A stretch of DNA of 64,000 bases from Catalimonadaceae bacterium JC749. GTDB lineage: Bacteria > Bacteroidota > Bacteroidia > Cytophagales > Cyclobacteriaceae. Shown in pieces: positions 54,438 to 62,926 of this stretch; the first letter of the stretch is position 1; every line of letters starts with the position of its first letter. The notes under the pieces are model-generated. The model was not told where the DNA came from. It did not search any database and saw only the letters and a list, made by a program, of their open reading frames with translations. Both the position numbers and the translations under genes were made by a program. The stretch spans positions 1-64,000 of the forward strand of contig JAJNNC010000011.1 of assembly GCA_021730635.1 (NCBI GenBank), in the 5' to 3' direction.

Positions 54438-54872
54438 ATGAAAAAACTTGGCTATTTATTGCTTGTATTCACTGTCGTATTTACTTCTTGTTCAGAGGAT
54501 AAAGAGGTAATTGATGAGCGTAATGCTTTTGTAGGTACCTGGTCAGAGACTTATGATTTGGATGTGATGATGGATGGTCAGGAGTTTGAACAGAATGGTA
54601 CTGCTGATATAGCTATCTCTAAGGGTAGTCAGGCAAATGAAATTTTGTTTACCTCTGAAGGTCAAACGGTAAAGGCGAACGTAAGTGGTTCCACTTTCGT
54701 AATCCCAGTGCAAACTATTACAGTGGATTTTGGGGGTACAATCTATGAATTGAATTATTCAGCCAGCGGCCAACTGCTCAACAGCCAGTTAGAATACGAT
54801 ATTGTCATGGTGGAAAAAACAGGACAGGATCTCAGTGTTTCCGGTAAAGCTGTGGCCAGCAAAGTTGAATAA
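54438..54872 (+). CDS. Small lipoprotein, lipocalin-like
   Basis: A 144-residue lipoprotein from the ATG at 54438; a TTG at 54423 adds five residues. The signal peptide (KKLGYLLLVFTVVFTSC) ends in a lipobox Cys, so it is lipidated. The rest has a lipocalin-like start (NAFVGTWSETYDLDVMMDG) and a run of alternating beta strands (TITVDFGGTIYELNYSASGQ) but no further match. Function unknown; outer-membrane or periplasmic. Hairpins lie downstream. Confidence 0.85.
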   Translation: MKKLGYLLLVFTVVFTSCSEDKEVIDERNAFVGTWSETYDLDVMMDGQEFEQNGTADIAISKGSQANEILFTSEGQTVKANVSGSTFVIPVQTITVDFGGTIYELNYSASGQLLNSQLEYDIVMVEKTGQDLSVSGKAVASKVE

Positions 54873-54891
54873 TTTTTTTTAGCATAGTTTG

Positions 54892-54925
54892 ACAAGCCAA
54901 CAGCATCGCAGGCTTGTAACTTTTT
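54892..54925 (+). terminator. Probable terminator after the lipoprotein gene
   Basis: ACAAGCC (54892-54898) and GGCTTGT (54911-54917) form a 7-bp stem followed by a T-run at 54921-54925. A further inverted repeat, AGGCTGAAG (54939-54947) and CTTCAGCCT (54976-54984), lies next to it; with the convergent gene ending at 55104 this is a terminator region. Confidence 0.6.
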
Positions 54926-55103
54926 CTGGAAAGTGAAAAGGCTGAAGGAAAACCTAAAGATTATTACCGCTCATTCTTCAGCCTCTTAACTCCTTTTCAG
55001 TGGGCTCTGTCAGCACTATAATTTTTGAAAGTATAGGTTCATAGGCATTTTTTCTACGGGTTCGGCCTTAGAGAGCTTTAGCTGACAATAGTTGCGAGAT
55101 CAT

Positions 55104-56477
55104 TTAACCTATCAGAAGTTCAGTATTCCCTCTCGGTAAATCAAAACAAATCACGGCCTGTTCATGCTGCTGGTAGTAGCAACCTGATTTGAGCTGTTGT
55201 TTTGAGGTTACTTTTTCCAACTTCACAGATTGTCCTTTGGATTGCAAGGTTAGCACATTCACCGGGCGGACATTCACCTGCAAGGTAAAACTATCTGCGG
55301 CAAAGGGAGCATACAGATGCATCCTCTGACCATCAAACGTTATCTCTGTGAGCGCTTTAGCCGCCCAGTATCTGGCTATCTCACTATTCTTCATCCAGTT
55401 CAGGTTTCCATATTTTTGTTCTAATCGCCGCACCACTTCCTGGAAAATTTTAAACCCCGTTTTCTGCCCATTATAATAAATACCAGGCCAGTGACAGACC
55501 ATAATCGCCGGTTCTCCACGGTTGATCACTTCTACCATGCGTCCTTTGGAAAGGTCTTCCGTGATAAATTGATCCACCGAACCGGGTGTCAGACCATCCC
55601 ATCCACCAAACCAATCCCCGGTACAGCCGATTACAGATACCACACAGCTAGGATGGTCGCTGTGCAGATCAGCCGGGTATTTTACCAAAGGGACCACACT
55701 TTCGTCAGGCTCAGTGTACAGATCCCTGAAATAATGGGTGACGTCAACCTCGCCATAGACCTCTCTGACAGCCGCTAAGGTCGCTTTTGCCAGATTTTCT
55801 TTGTTTTGACTGCCAAAACCACCCGGCGTGGTAACGCCCTGGCAGTGTAATCCGGCATTCTTTAACACCTTCAGTGCATAGGCCAGATATTCTCCCAGTT
55901 CGTCAGCACTTTTATCCTGACTCCACCCCCAGTTTTCCATGTACTTCTCGTGTGCATCGGGAAAGGGCCTTCCTGTTTTCACATCGATGACCCGGGTGTG
56001 GCTGACCATTTCAGGATGAATGTCCCAGTCGGGCTGCATCGTTTCCCGTACCAGCTGAAGGCTTTCCTGCAACTCTTGTTTGGTCCAGCCCGGAATAAAT
56101 CGATCTACCCAACCGGTACAGGCCGGATAGGGGACAATGCTATATTTTCCTTTGACCCCATGGGCCTGACAGTAATCCCGAAATTCCCTTACAAAATCGT
56201 CAGGGATTTCACGAGGTAGTTTTCGCCAGTCCTGCAGGTATTGGTCCGGAAACACCTCCTGGAATTGAGGAATGCCGAAGTAAGCCATGTTTACCAGGGT
56301 GGTAGAATCATCAATGATAAAGCTGATGGGAACCTGGTCTTTGGGATTTAAGACAGCGACCTGATGGTTTTGAAAAGGGCGGGCCAACACACTCCGGTCA
56401 GCACCTACTATAAGACTGGCTCCGGTGAGCGTCGCCTGCCTGACGAAATTTCTGCGGGTAAGATGATTTGGCTTCAT
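55104..56477 (-). CDS. Tat-exported protein, polysaccharide-deacetylase-like (uncertain)
   Basis: A 457-residue protein with a twin-arginine signal (LTRRNFVRQATLTGASLIVGA). The main part (about 50-380) has motifs of a barrel hydrolase: PISFIIDDSTTLVNM, KGKYSIVPYPACTGW, HPEMVSHTRVI, GVTTPGGFGSQ, IGCTGDWFGGW and VCHWPGIYYNG. The DD near the first strand, the HxxxxSH and the late CHWPG are reminiscent of polysaccharide-deacetylase-type metal sites, but I cannot match it to a named family. The C-terminus (from about 385) is a small beta domain (FAADSFTLQVNVRPVNVLTL). Exported; substrate unknown. Convergent with the lipoprotein gene. Confidence 0.6.
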   Translation of the reverse strand: MKPNHLTRRNFVRQATLTGASLIVGADRSVLARPFQNHQVAVLNPKDQVPISFIIDDSTTLVNMAYFGIPQFQEVFPDQYLQDWRKLPREIPDDFVREFRDYCQAHGVKGKYSIVPYPACTGWVDRFIPGWTKQELQESLQLVRETMQPDWDIHPEMVSHTRVIDVKTGRPFPDAHEKYMENWGWSQDKSADELGEYLAYALKVLKNAGLHCQGVTTPGGFGSQNKENLAKATLAAVREVYGEVDVTHYFRDLYTEPDESVVPLVKYPADLHSDHPSCVVSVIGCTGDWFGGWDGLTPGSVDQFITEDLSKGRMVEVINRGEPAIMVCHWPGIYYNGQKTGFKIFQEVVRRLEQKYGNLNWMKNSEIARYWAAKALTEITFDGQRMHLYAPFAADSFTLQVNVRPVNVLTLQSKGQSVKLEKVTSKQQLKSGCYYQQHEQAVICFDLPRGNTELLIG

Positions 56478-56652
56478 TGCAATCGGGTTGCCAGCGGCCT
56501 ATGGCCGAAGTGATTGTTATAGAATTTTACTTTTATGAAAAATATTGAATTGTGTGCCCAAAAACAACAAATAGAAAAGGTGGATTTTCATTTATACTGC
56601 AACATTTTGCAGGTGTTTTTTTGTTATCCAAATTGATGTATAAACATTTATT

Positions 56653-57693
56653 ATGGAAATTGGGATTACCACCTTCGTAGAAAATACACCCGATCCTTCT
56701 TCAGGGAAGCTACTCAGCCCCTATGAAAGGATGATGAACCTGATGGAAGAAATAACCTTGTCGGACCAGCTGGGATTAGATGTATTTGCCATCGGAGAAC
56801 ATCACAGACCTGACTTTATTGTTTCTTCTCCGGCCACGGTTCTGGCAGCCGCTGCTGTCAAAACCAAAAACATTAAGCTTTCCAGTGCGGTCACGGTGCT
56901 AAGCTCTGATGATCCTGTTCGTGTTTTTCAGGACTTTGCCCATGTAGATCTGCTCTCGAAAGGCAGGGCGGAGATGATGGCAGGTCGGGGTTCCTTCATT
57001 GAGTCCTTTCCGCTTTTTGGCTACGATTTGAAGGATTATGATACGCTCTTTGCCGAGAAACTGGAATTGCTCATACAGCTGAACAAAAGCGAAAAGGTGA
57101 CATGGAAAGGACAGCACAGAGCTTCTATTGAGGGCCGTGGGGTGTACCCCAGACCTTACCAGCAAGAAATACCCCTTTGGGTAGCCATAGGGGGTACGCC
57201 TCAGTCTGTGATCCGCGCAGCGCATCATGGTTTACCGATGGCGTTGGCCATTATCGGGGGTATGCCGGATCGGTTTGTTCCCTTTACCAACCTTTACAAA
57301 GAAACTTACCGACGATCCGGTCATGATCCGGCCAAGATCCAACTGGCAATCAATTCTCATGGTTATATCGCTGATGATTCCCAAAAAGCGGCTGATGAAT
57401 TTTATGGCCCCTATGCCTATGTGATGAGCAAGATAGGGCGGGAGCGGGGATGGCCTCCCATGAACAGGGAGCACTATGAAATGATGCGTATGCCGGAGGG
57501 CTCTTTGCTGGTGGGTAGTCCGCAGCAGGTGATTGATAAGATCTTATTTGAGCATGAGTTATTTGGAAATACCCGTTTCCTGCTGCACATCAGTGTCGGA
57601 ACCCTGCCTCATGCGAAGGTGATGCGTGCCATAGAGTTGTTGGGTACGGTGGTGGCACCGGCTGTGAAGAAAGCTGTAGGTAAGATGCAATAA
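56653..57693 (+). CDS. Luciferase-like (LLM class) flavin-dependent oxidoreductase
   Basis: A 346-residue TIM-barrel flavoenzyme of the bacterial-luciferase-like class. It has [77 protein letters not shown] and [21 protein letters not shown], followed by a long C-terminal part ending [13 protein letters not shown]. Members bind reduced FMN or F420 and oxidise aldehydes, alkanes, sulfonates or sugars; the F420-independent groups dominate in Bacteroidota. It stands alone. A decayed fragment of a related gene lies about 1 kb downstream. Confidence 0.93.
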   Translation: MEIGITTFVENTPDPSSGKLLSPYERMMNLMEEITLSDQLGLDVFAIGEHHRPDFIVSSPATVLAAAAVKTKNIKLSSAVTVLSSDDPVRVFQDFAHVDLLSKGRAEMMAGRGSFIESFPLFGYDLKDYDTLFAEKLELLIQLNKSEKVTWKGQHRASIEGRGVYPRPYQQEIPLWVAIGGTPQSVIRAAHHGLPMALAIIGGMPDRFVPFTNLYKETYRRSGHDPAKIQLAINSHGYIADDSQKAADEFYGPYAYVMSKIGRERGWPPMNREHYEMMRMPEGSLLVGSPQQVIDKILFEHELFGNTRFLLHISVGTLPHAKVMRAIELLGTVVAPAVKKAVGKMQ

Positions 57694-57869
57694 AGGTGTC
57701 GTATATTGGGGCTCTTTTGGTTTGATTACATTTGGGTGAGCAACTGTCAGCTCCGTGCCTGTGCCCGGTGTTCGATTCATGTACTAGCGATCGTTTCTGC
57801 GACCTTTCATACAGCCCTTGGAAGGTAATCATTTTGCTGGTCGGCTCACCCACAGTTTTTAGAAGAGGA

Positions 57870-58511
57870 TCATGCCCCTTTCAACAATATGAGGGCTATA
57901 ACACCCCCGATGACCAAACCAGAAACCGTAGCAATACCCATCCCCCGGGCAGCATTTCCAAGCTTACGACCTCGAGCCCCTTTTCGGTAACCTTCTACAT
58001 ACAGTCTATCCTGAAACAGCTGATCAATAGATTCCCTCATCTCCGGGCTACGATAGCGTATATCATGCAACTTGAAGTTTTTCTCTTTTGGTTTAATGAG
58101 CCCTATGGCCAGTCCGGCACCATAACCAGGCAAAGGATTTTGAAGCGCAAAAGAACTCAAGACCAAAGTACCCACTGGCATCCAGAAAGCACCTCTGTTT
58201 TTATAAAAGGTTTTGGCATCCAGTCTCCCTTTTTCGTACATGGAAAGGGGAGAGATGGAGTCCTGAAAATAATGAAAGCCTGCCCAGGGTGTAGTAAAGG
58301 AAAGCTCATATTTCTTTGCATGGTATCCGATTTTCCTGCTCAGGTAGGCCGGGTTGGACGTGGACACTTCCGGAGTGGACACTTTCAGTGGGGACACTTC
58401 CCGTGTGGACAAGTCCCGGTCTGGTATGACAGATGATAAAATCCGGGTGTTAGCCCATAAGGGTGTCTCAAATAGACTTATGGTCATCAGTATCAGTAGT
58501 AGTCTTTTCAT
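57870..58511 (-). CDS. Hypothetical secreted protein with C-terminal membrane segment
   Basis: A 213-residue protein from the ATG at 58511, chosen because MKRLLLILMTISLFETPLWA is a signal peptide; an ATG at 58604 would add an unrelated 31 residues. After the signal come a low-complexity stretch with four five-residue repeats (VSTPE-like), then a soluble part (YHAKKYELSFTTPWAGFHYFQDSISPLSMYEKGRL) with GYGAGLAIGLIKPKEK, and a C-terminal hydrophobic segment (GIATVSGLVIGGVIALILL). No family was recognised. It is convergent with the LLM enzyme. Confidence 0.75.
   Translation of the reverse strand: MKRLLLILMTISLFETPLWANTRILSSVIPDRDLSTREVSPLKVSTPEVSTSNPAYLSRKIGYHAKKYELSFTTPWAGFHYFQDSISPLSMYEKGRLDAKTFYKNRGAFWMPVGTLVLSSFALQNPLPGYGAGLAIGLIKPKEKNFKLHDIRYRSPEMRESIDQLFQDRLYVEGYRKGARGRKLGNAARGMGIATVSGLVIGGVIALILLKGA
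58362..58421 (-). repeat. 15-bp minisatellite, four units
   Basis: Four imperfect 15-bp units starting with GGACA lie at 58362, 58377, 58392 and 58407. They are in frame in the hypothetical secreted protein and encode LSTRE-VSPLK-VSTPE-VSTSN-type repeats just after its signal peptide. Confidence 0.75.
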
Positions 58512-59027
58512 GCCCAAGATTATGTTTAGGGTGAGCAAGTGGTCAGAAGAAATCTGGCTGGCGGTCAAACAAAAAGCCAGAGGATCTATAAGGTAGACGG
58601 ACACATTATCAACCTAACTAAAAATAGTGAAAAATTCTTAATATTCCTTCCTATTCAAAAAGCTATTTTTTAGCAGGGTACTATGGATGTAGCTATTTGA
58701 ACCAAAAAGCTGTTTGAGTGCAGTTCCACGACAGTCCAGGTCTGTATTGCTCAAGGGCGGCAATCAGGGTTTACCTATGGCTCTGGCCATGATTGTAGTT
58801 ATGTGAGGGCACTTTGATTCTCAACCATAAAGGAGCAACAAAAAAGTAATGACAATAAAACTTTAGCCCGTCAGGAGATGATACAATAAACGGGAGAATA
58901 GTAATAGGGAAGTGACATCCGGCAGAAAGAAACAGCGGTGGCAACAAATGATGACAAACAAGCCGTGAGCCATCCTACCTACACCCTGGATGCGGGGTAT
59001 TACAAAAGTGTTGTCTTTCTGCTCGGC
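58512..59027. other. Intergenic, 516 bp, with a gene remnant
   Basis: The region holds the start flank of the 57870-58511 gene, a decayed luciferase-like fragment at 58720-58806, and further AT-rich sequence up to the end of the GYD gene. A plus-strand reading at 58938-59135 has no protein character. Confidence 0.45.
58720..58806 (+). pseudogene. Remnant of a luciferase-like oxidoreductase gene
   Basis: The plus-strand reading from 58720 to a TGA at 58804-58806 contains SVLLKGGNQGLPMALAMIVVM, which aligns with [20 protein letters not shown] in the luciferase-like enzyme encoded at 56653 (one extra residue between SV and GLP). The match is limited to about 25 residues, with no start codon or other domain. 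It is a broken fragment, most likely left by a deleted paralogue. Confidence 0.5.
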
Positions 59028-59351
59028 TTACTTCGGTGGTTGATAGTTACTCTTTGGTGCTTTCCGCATGGCCTCCATCCCTTCTTCCATGGTGAGCAGC
59101 GTTGTGGTTTTGAGGGCTTTGACCATGGGATTTGACGCAGCGCCCATCATGAAGGCCGCTATATCAGTTTTGTCAGGCATTTCGAAGATCCCTAATATGT
59201 CGTACTCTCCGAAGGAGAACCACAGCCCATGAATTCGTCCTCCCAGTCTCTCTATACCTTCCCGAATTGCGTCCTCCCTGTTTTGAGGAGTGGCTACCAT
59301 AGCAGCCCATGCTTCGGGCCGGTAAGCAGCTTCAATGAGATAATAAGCCAT
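59028..59351 (-). CDS. GYD domain protein
   Basis: A 107-residue cytosolic protein of the GYD family, with YYLIEAAYRPEAWAAMVATPQNR, IERLGGRIHGLWFSFGEYDILGIFEMPD and TTTLLTMEEGMEAMRKA. The GEYD motif (GYD-type) in the third strand and the alpha/beta ferredoxin-like fold are diagnostic. Function is not established; some members are found near metal or stress genes. It is a lone minus-strand gene. Confidence 0.9.
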   Translation of the reverse strand: MAYYLIEAAYRPEAWAAMVATPQNREDAIREGIERLGGRIHGLWFSFGEYDILGIFEMPDKTDIAAFMMGAASNPMVKALKTTTLLTMEEGMEAMRKAPKSNYQPPK

Positions 59352-59665
59352 AAGGTTTTGTATTGATTTGAGGTGATAGATGTCAATAGAGTAGGCTGCC
59401 TTGCGGGCAGTCTATCACGCCTTAGAGGTTGACAAAACTGACTTAAAACGAAACTAGGTCGAATATATCAATAATCAGCATAATAGTAAATATGCGGCAG
59501 GAAAGTGTAAGCATTAAAAAATCATGGAGAGGCGGCCAGCTCTTTCTTTGTTGGTCCTTCAAGGATGAATGACACTTCGCCTGCCAGGAGCCGGACACTT
59601 ACTGTGGATGACAAGTAAACTGAGGCCTTTATCCCATAGTTTCTATCGTTTTCATTTGACGGTCA
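59352..59665. other. Intergenic, 314 bp
   Basis: The promoter of the GYD gene must lie at the left end but no clear -7 box was found. No gene or decayed gene is seen. Confidence 0.45.
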
Positions 59666-62053
59666 TTATTCATCTCTGAGGCTGTCGGTAGGGTTAGCAG
59701 AGGCCGCTTTCAGGCTTTGCCCACTCACTGCCAGCAGCGCAACGATCAAAACAGCCATACCGGGTAAGGCATACATCCACCAGAGCATGGGAATGTGGTA
59801 GGCAAAACCCTGCAACCATTCCTGCATAAAGTAATTTGCGACAGGCACCGCCACCACAAAAGCCAGGAAAATCATTTTGACATAGTCTTTGGAGAGTAAA
59901 AACAGGATACTGCTTAGGGAAGCGCCCAGTACTTTGCGGATACCAATTTCTTTAGCACGTTGAGCGACCGTATAGGAGGTCAGCCCGAACAGCCCCAGGC
60001 AGGCAATGATGATGGCCAGTACAGAAAAAATCAGCAGCATTTTCTTGATATTGTTTTCTGCCAGGTACATCTCCTGCATCTCACTATCCACAAAGCTGTA
60101 TAACATTTGTGTACCGGGTATTAAGGTGCTGAACTTACCCTCTATCTGTGCGACTGTCTGCAAGGGCGCTGCGCCCTGCATTTTAATCAGCATGGTTCCT
60201 ACCCAATCGGGCCGGTATTCGATGATCATGGGCTCTACCTCATAATGAAGGGAAGCATAGTTGAAATTCTTCACAACTCCCACAATTTCGCCCTGTGCTC
60301 CGTTAGAGATATTCTGTGCCAGTTTACCAATAGGGTCTTTCAGGTTGAGTACTTCCACCGCTTTTTCGTTCAGAATGAATACCAGGGAAGTATCGGCTTT
60401 GGGTTGGAAATTTCTTCCGGCTATGAGCTGTAAACCTAGGGTGGGAAGAAAGCCTTCGTCGGCCCGGATACAGCGCATGGTGGGAGAATTCTCTTCAGGG
60501 GTTTCTTCCAGGATTCTCAACCCTTCCACGCTCAAACCATTCCCCAGAAAACCTGAAGTATTTGCCATGCTCATGACACCAGGAATGCTACTCAGTTCGT
60601 TTCTGAAGGTTTCCCGGCGATTAACAGCTTCCTCCCAAAGCTGCCCGTATAACCGGACAGAAATGAGCTGTTCTTTGTCAAAGCCTAGGTCTTTGTTCTG
60701 CAGGTATTCCATCTGTCCGTTGATCACCAGCGTGCTGATGACAATAAAGATAGAGATGGCAAACTGAAATACAACCAGCTTTCTCCGGGATTTCAGCAGC
60801 CAGGAAGTAGGCAACTGATTCCCTTTGATGGTCTTGATGACTGAAAAACCTGAGATAGCAAAGGAGGGGCCTCCGCTGGAAAGCATTACCACCGCGGCCA
60901 CAATGCCTGACAACAGGAGAAGGTGATGGATGCTCAGCAGGTCGGAAGGTCGCATAGCCAGCACGGCCAGCTCATTATACACAGGGATGAGCAGCAGGCA
61001 TAATACCAGAGAAAGGATGGTAGCAAGCAGGGTTACGACCAATCCTTCGCCTAGAAATTGCCAGAAGATGTGAGACCTGCGGGCACCAATCACCTTCCTG
61101 AGTCCAATCTCTTTGCTGCGCCGGATCACTTGGGTGGAAAATAAATTAATAAAGTTGACGCTGGCAATCAGAATGATGAGCAAAGCCAAACCGCCAAAGA
61201 TATAGACATACACTTTGTCACTGTTCTTACCCATTTCCTGCTCCCGGTTGCCACCCAGGTGAATGGAGGCCATAGGGTGTAACTCATAATAAGCCTGTTC
61301 ACGATCAAGTTCTTCCCGAGTGGTACCACTATCTTTGTAAAACTGATAGGTAAAGGCTGGCAGACCTTCTCTGACATCCTGCAGGGCCTGCTGATCTCTG
61401 AATAGCGCATAGGTATACACCGACATCCAACCTCTCGATTCTTCACTCCCTTCGTCTAACCTGGCATAATTGGTAGGCATAGAAATGAGATATTCAAAAT
61501 TTAGATGGGTGGTAGGCGGTAAATCTTGAATCACGGCGGTTACTTCCAGTTCTTCCAACCCTCCAAATCTGATGGTTTTCCCGATGGGATTTTCAGGGCC
61601 GAACAGCTTTTGTGCTACACTTTCTGTCAATACAAGCGTATAGGGGCGAGTGAGCGCTTCTGTTGGGGAGCCCTGCAATACCTGTAAGTCGAACATAGGG
61701 ATGACGGTCTGATCTGCCAGATAGCCTCTGCCAACGGGAATATGTTTATCCTCATACATCGCTACGTCAAAAGCCCGGTGCTGGCCAAAGCGAGCTGTCT
61801 GTTCGATGCCCGGAAATGCTTTCTCCAGTTCACTGGCCAATGGCAAAGAGGATTTAGCCCATTCATGCAAGGAGATTCTACCGATCCGTTCATATTGGGG
61901 GAAAGATTTCTCGTAAGATAGCTCTTGCCGGATATGCATCAGCATCATCAGGCTGGCTGCAATGCCTAAGGCAAGCCCCAACAGATTGATCAGGGTATAA
62001 GTTTTGTTTCTCAATAAGTTGCGGAGTGCAATGAGCAAATTATTCTTAATCAT
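59666..62053 (-). CDS. ABC transporter permease, MacB/FtsX type
   Basis: A 795-residue inner-membrane protein from the ATG at 62053, where the family N-terminus (MIKNNLLIALRNLLRNKTYTLINLLGLALGIAASLMML) begins; an ATG at 62110 adds 19 residues. It has a large periplasmic MacB-PCD-like domain (to about 270), an FtsX permease domain with three segments (about 285-400: LALLIILIASVNFINLFSTQVIRRSKEIGLRKVIGARR), a second periplasmic domain and a second FtsX domain (about 670-795: YTVAQRAKEIGIRKVLGASL). Mechanotransmission-type exporters of this sort work with a separate ATPase, which is not in the window. Substrate unknown. Confidence 0.92.
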   Translation of the reverse strand: MIKNNLLIALRNLLRNKTYTLINLLGLALGIAASLMMLMHIRQELSYEKSFPQYERIGRISLHEWAKSSLPLASELEKAFPGIEQTARFGQHRAFDVAMYEDKHIPVGRGYLADQTVIPMFDLQVLQGSPTEALTRPYTLVLTESVAQKLFGPENPIGKTIRFGGLEELEVTAVIQDLPPTTHLNFEYLISMPTNYARLDEGSEESRGWMSVYTYALFRDQQALQDVREGLPAFTYQFYKDSGTTREELDREQAYYELHPMASIHLGGNREQEMGKNSDKVYVYIFGGLALLIILIASVNFINLFSTQVIRRSKEIGLRKVIGARRSHIFWQFLGEGLVVTLLATILSLVLCLLLIPVYNELAVLAMRPSDLLSIHHLLLLSGIVAAVVMLSSGGPSFAISGFSVIKTIKGNQLPTSWLLKSRRKLVVFQFAISIFIVISTLVINGQMEYLQNKDLGFDKEQLISVRLYGQLWEEAVNRRETFRNELSSIPGVMSMANTSGFLGNGLSVEGLRILEETPEENSPTMRCIRADEGFLPTLGLQLIAGRNFQPKADTSLVFILNEKAVEVLNLKDPIGKLAQNISNGAQGEIVGVVKNFNYASLHYEVEPMIIEYRPDWVGTMLIKMQGAAPLQTVAQIEGKFSTLIPGTQMLYSFVDSEMQEMYLAENNIKKMLLIFSVLAIIIACLGLFGLTSYTVAQRAKEIGIRKVLGASLSSILFLLSKDYVKMIFLAFVVAVPVANYFMQEWLQGFAYHIPMLWWMYALPGMAVLIVALLAVSGQSLKAASANPTDSLRDE

Positions 62054-62451
62054 AACCTTGTATTTTGGCGAATATGGGGAGTGACAGCTGCGCCCTGTGC
62101 CTTCCTCCATTGACCGGAATCAGTTAGGTAGCGTGATCCATCCTATGGAAGATACCATAAGCAGGGCAGAAGTAACAGAGATTTGCAGCTAAGTGCCGGA
62201 ATTATGCAGGGAAAGGAAAAAACAGTTTGTCTATGAGCCTATGTAGTGCATCGTCAGGAAGACATCATGGGTGATAAGCAGTATGCTTATGTTCACTACG
62301 ATCTCCACCAAGATAAACCTTTGCTGATTTTTGTTTCTGGGATTCAGGTAGGGGAGTACTCACCAAATTTAGTATTCAGCATCAGTAAAAATTCAAATTA
62401 TTGTTTGTAGTTATATGGAAGGATGGCCATATTTGCGTCAACAATTCCCTT
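62054..62451. other. Intergenic, 398 bp
   Basis: Between the divergent permease and the small His/Cys protein. It contains an AT-rich tract before the latter with TATTGTTTG, a -7-like box. No gene is seen. Confidence 0.4.
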
Positions 62452-62835
62452 ATGGCAAAGAGAGTTTCATATCTGTTGATTGTTTTTGCATTCCTGATTG
62501 CCTTGAGTCATTCCATGGTTCCGCATTGCCATAACAATTTTTCTGCTCAGACCACGGTTCAGCTCTCTGAACAAGCACCCCCAAATACATTTTTAGCATT
62601 TTTGCGTACTGTTTTTTCCGTTGATCTGGGCTTAAACCACCTTCAGGATTACAGAGGGCAGGATCATTCTCCGGATCCTTTACTGTTGACAGCCGTCTTT
62701 GTCTTTTCTCTTTTTGAATTCACCCTGGGCCAGCCAGCAGTAAGCAATGAGTTCTCTACTGTCCAACCCGTTTTGCTGGCTACAACGGATGCTATTCTAA
62801 CAGCAAAACCTCTCAGAGCCCCACCACAGGTTTAA
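62452..62835 (+). CDS. Small membrane-associated protein preceding a metal-efflux pump
   Basis: A 127-residue protein from the ATG at 62452 (a TTG at 62401 is in frame but weaker). It has a hydrophobic N-terminal segment (VSYLLIVFAFLIALSHSM) that ends in a possible metal-binding cluster (SMVPHCHNN), and a later hydrophobic region (PLLLTAVFVFSLFEFTLG). The CzcA-type pump gene starts 91 bp downstream, so the pair is likely co-transcribed. Proteins of this sort at Bacteroidota czc loci are thought to bind or chaperone the metal; I could not match a family. Confidence 0.7.
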   Translation: MAKRVSYLLIVFAFLIALSHSMVPHCHNNFSAQTTVQLSEQAPPNTFLAFLRTVFSVDLGLNHLQDYRGQDHSPDPLLLTAVFVFSLFEFTLGQPAVSNEFSTVQPVLLATTDAILTAKPLRAPPQV

Positions 62836-62926
62836 TATCATTCTTTCCTGTTTTTTTTGGAAGCAAACTACCTATCGAAGGCTTCCTCCGAATGATTATC
62901 AAATCTAAAGGCTATCTGTTATTACA

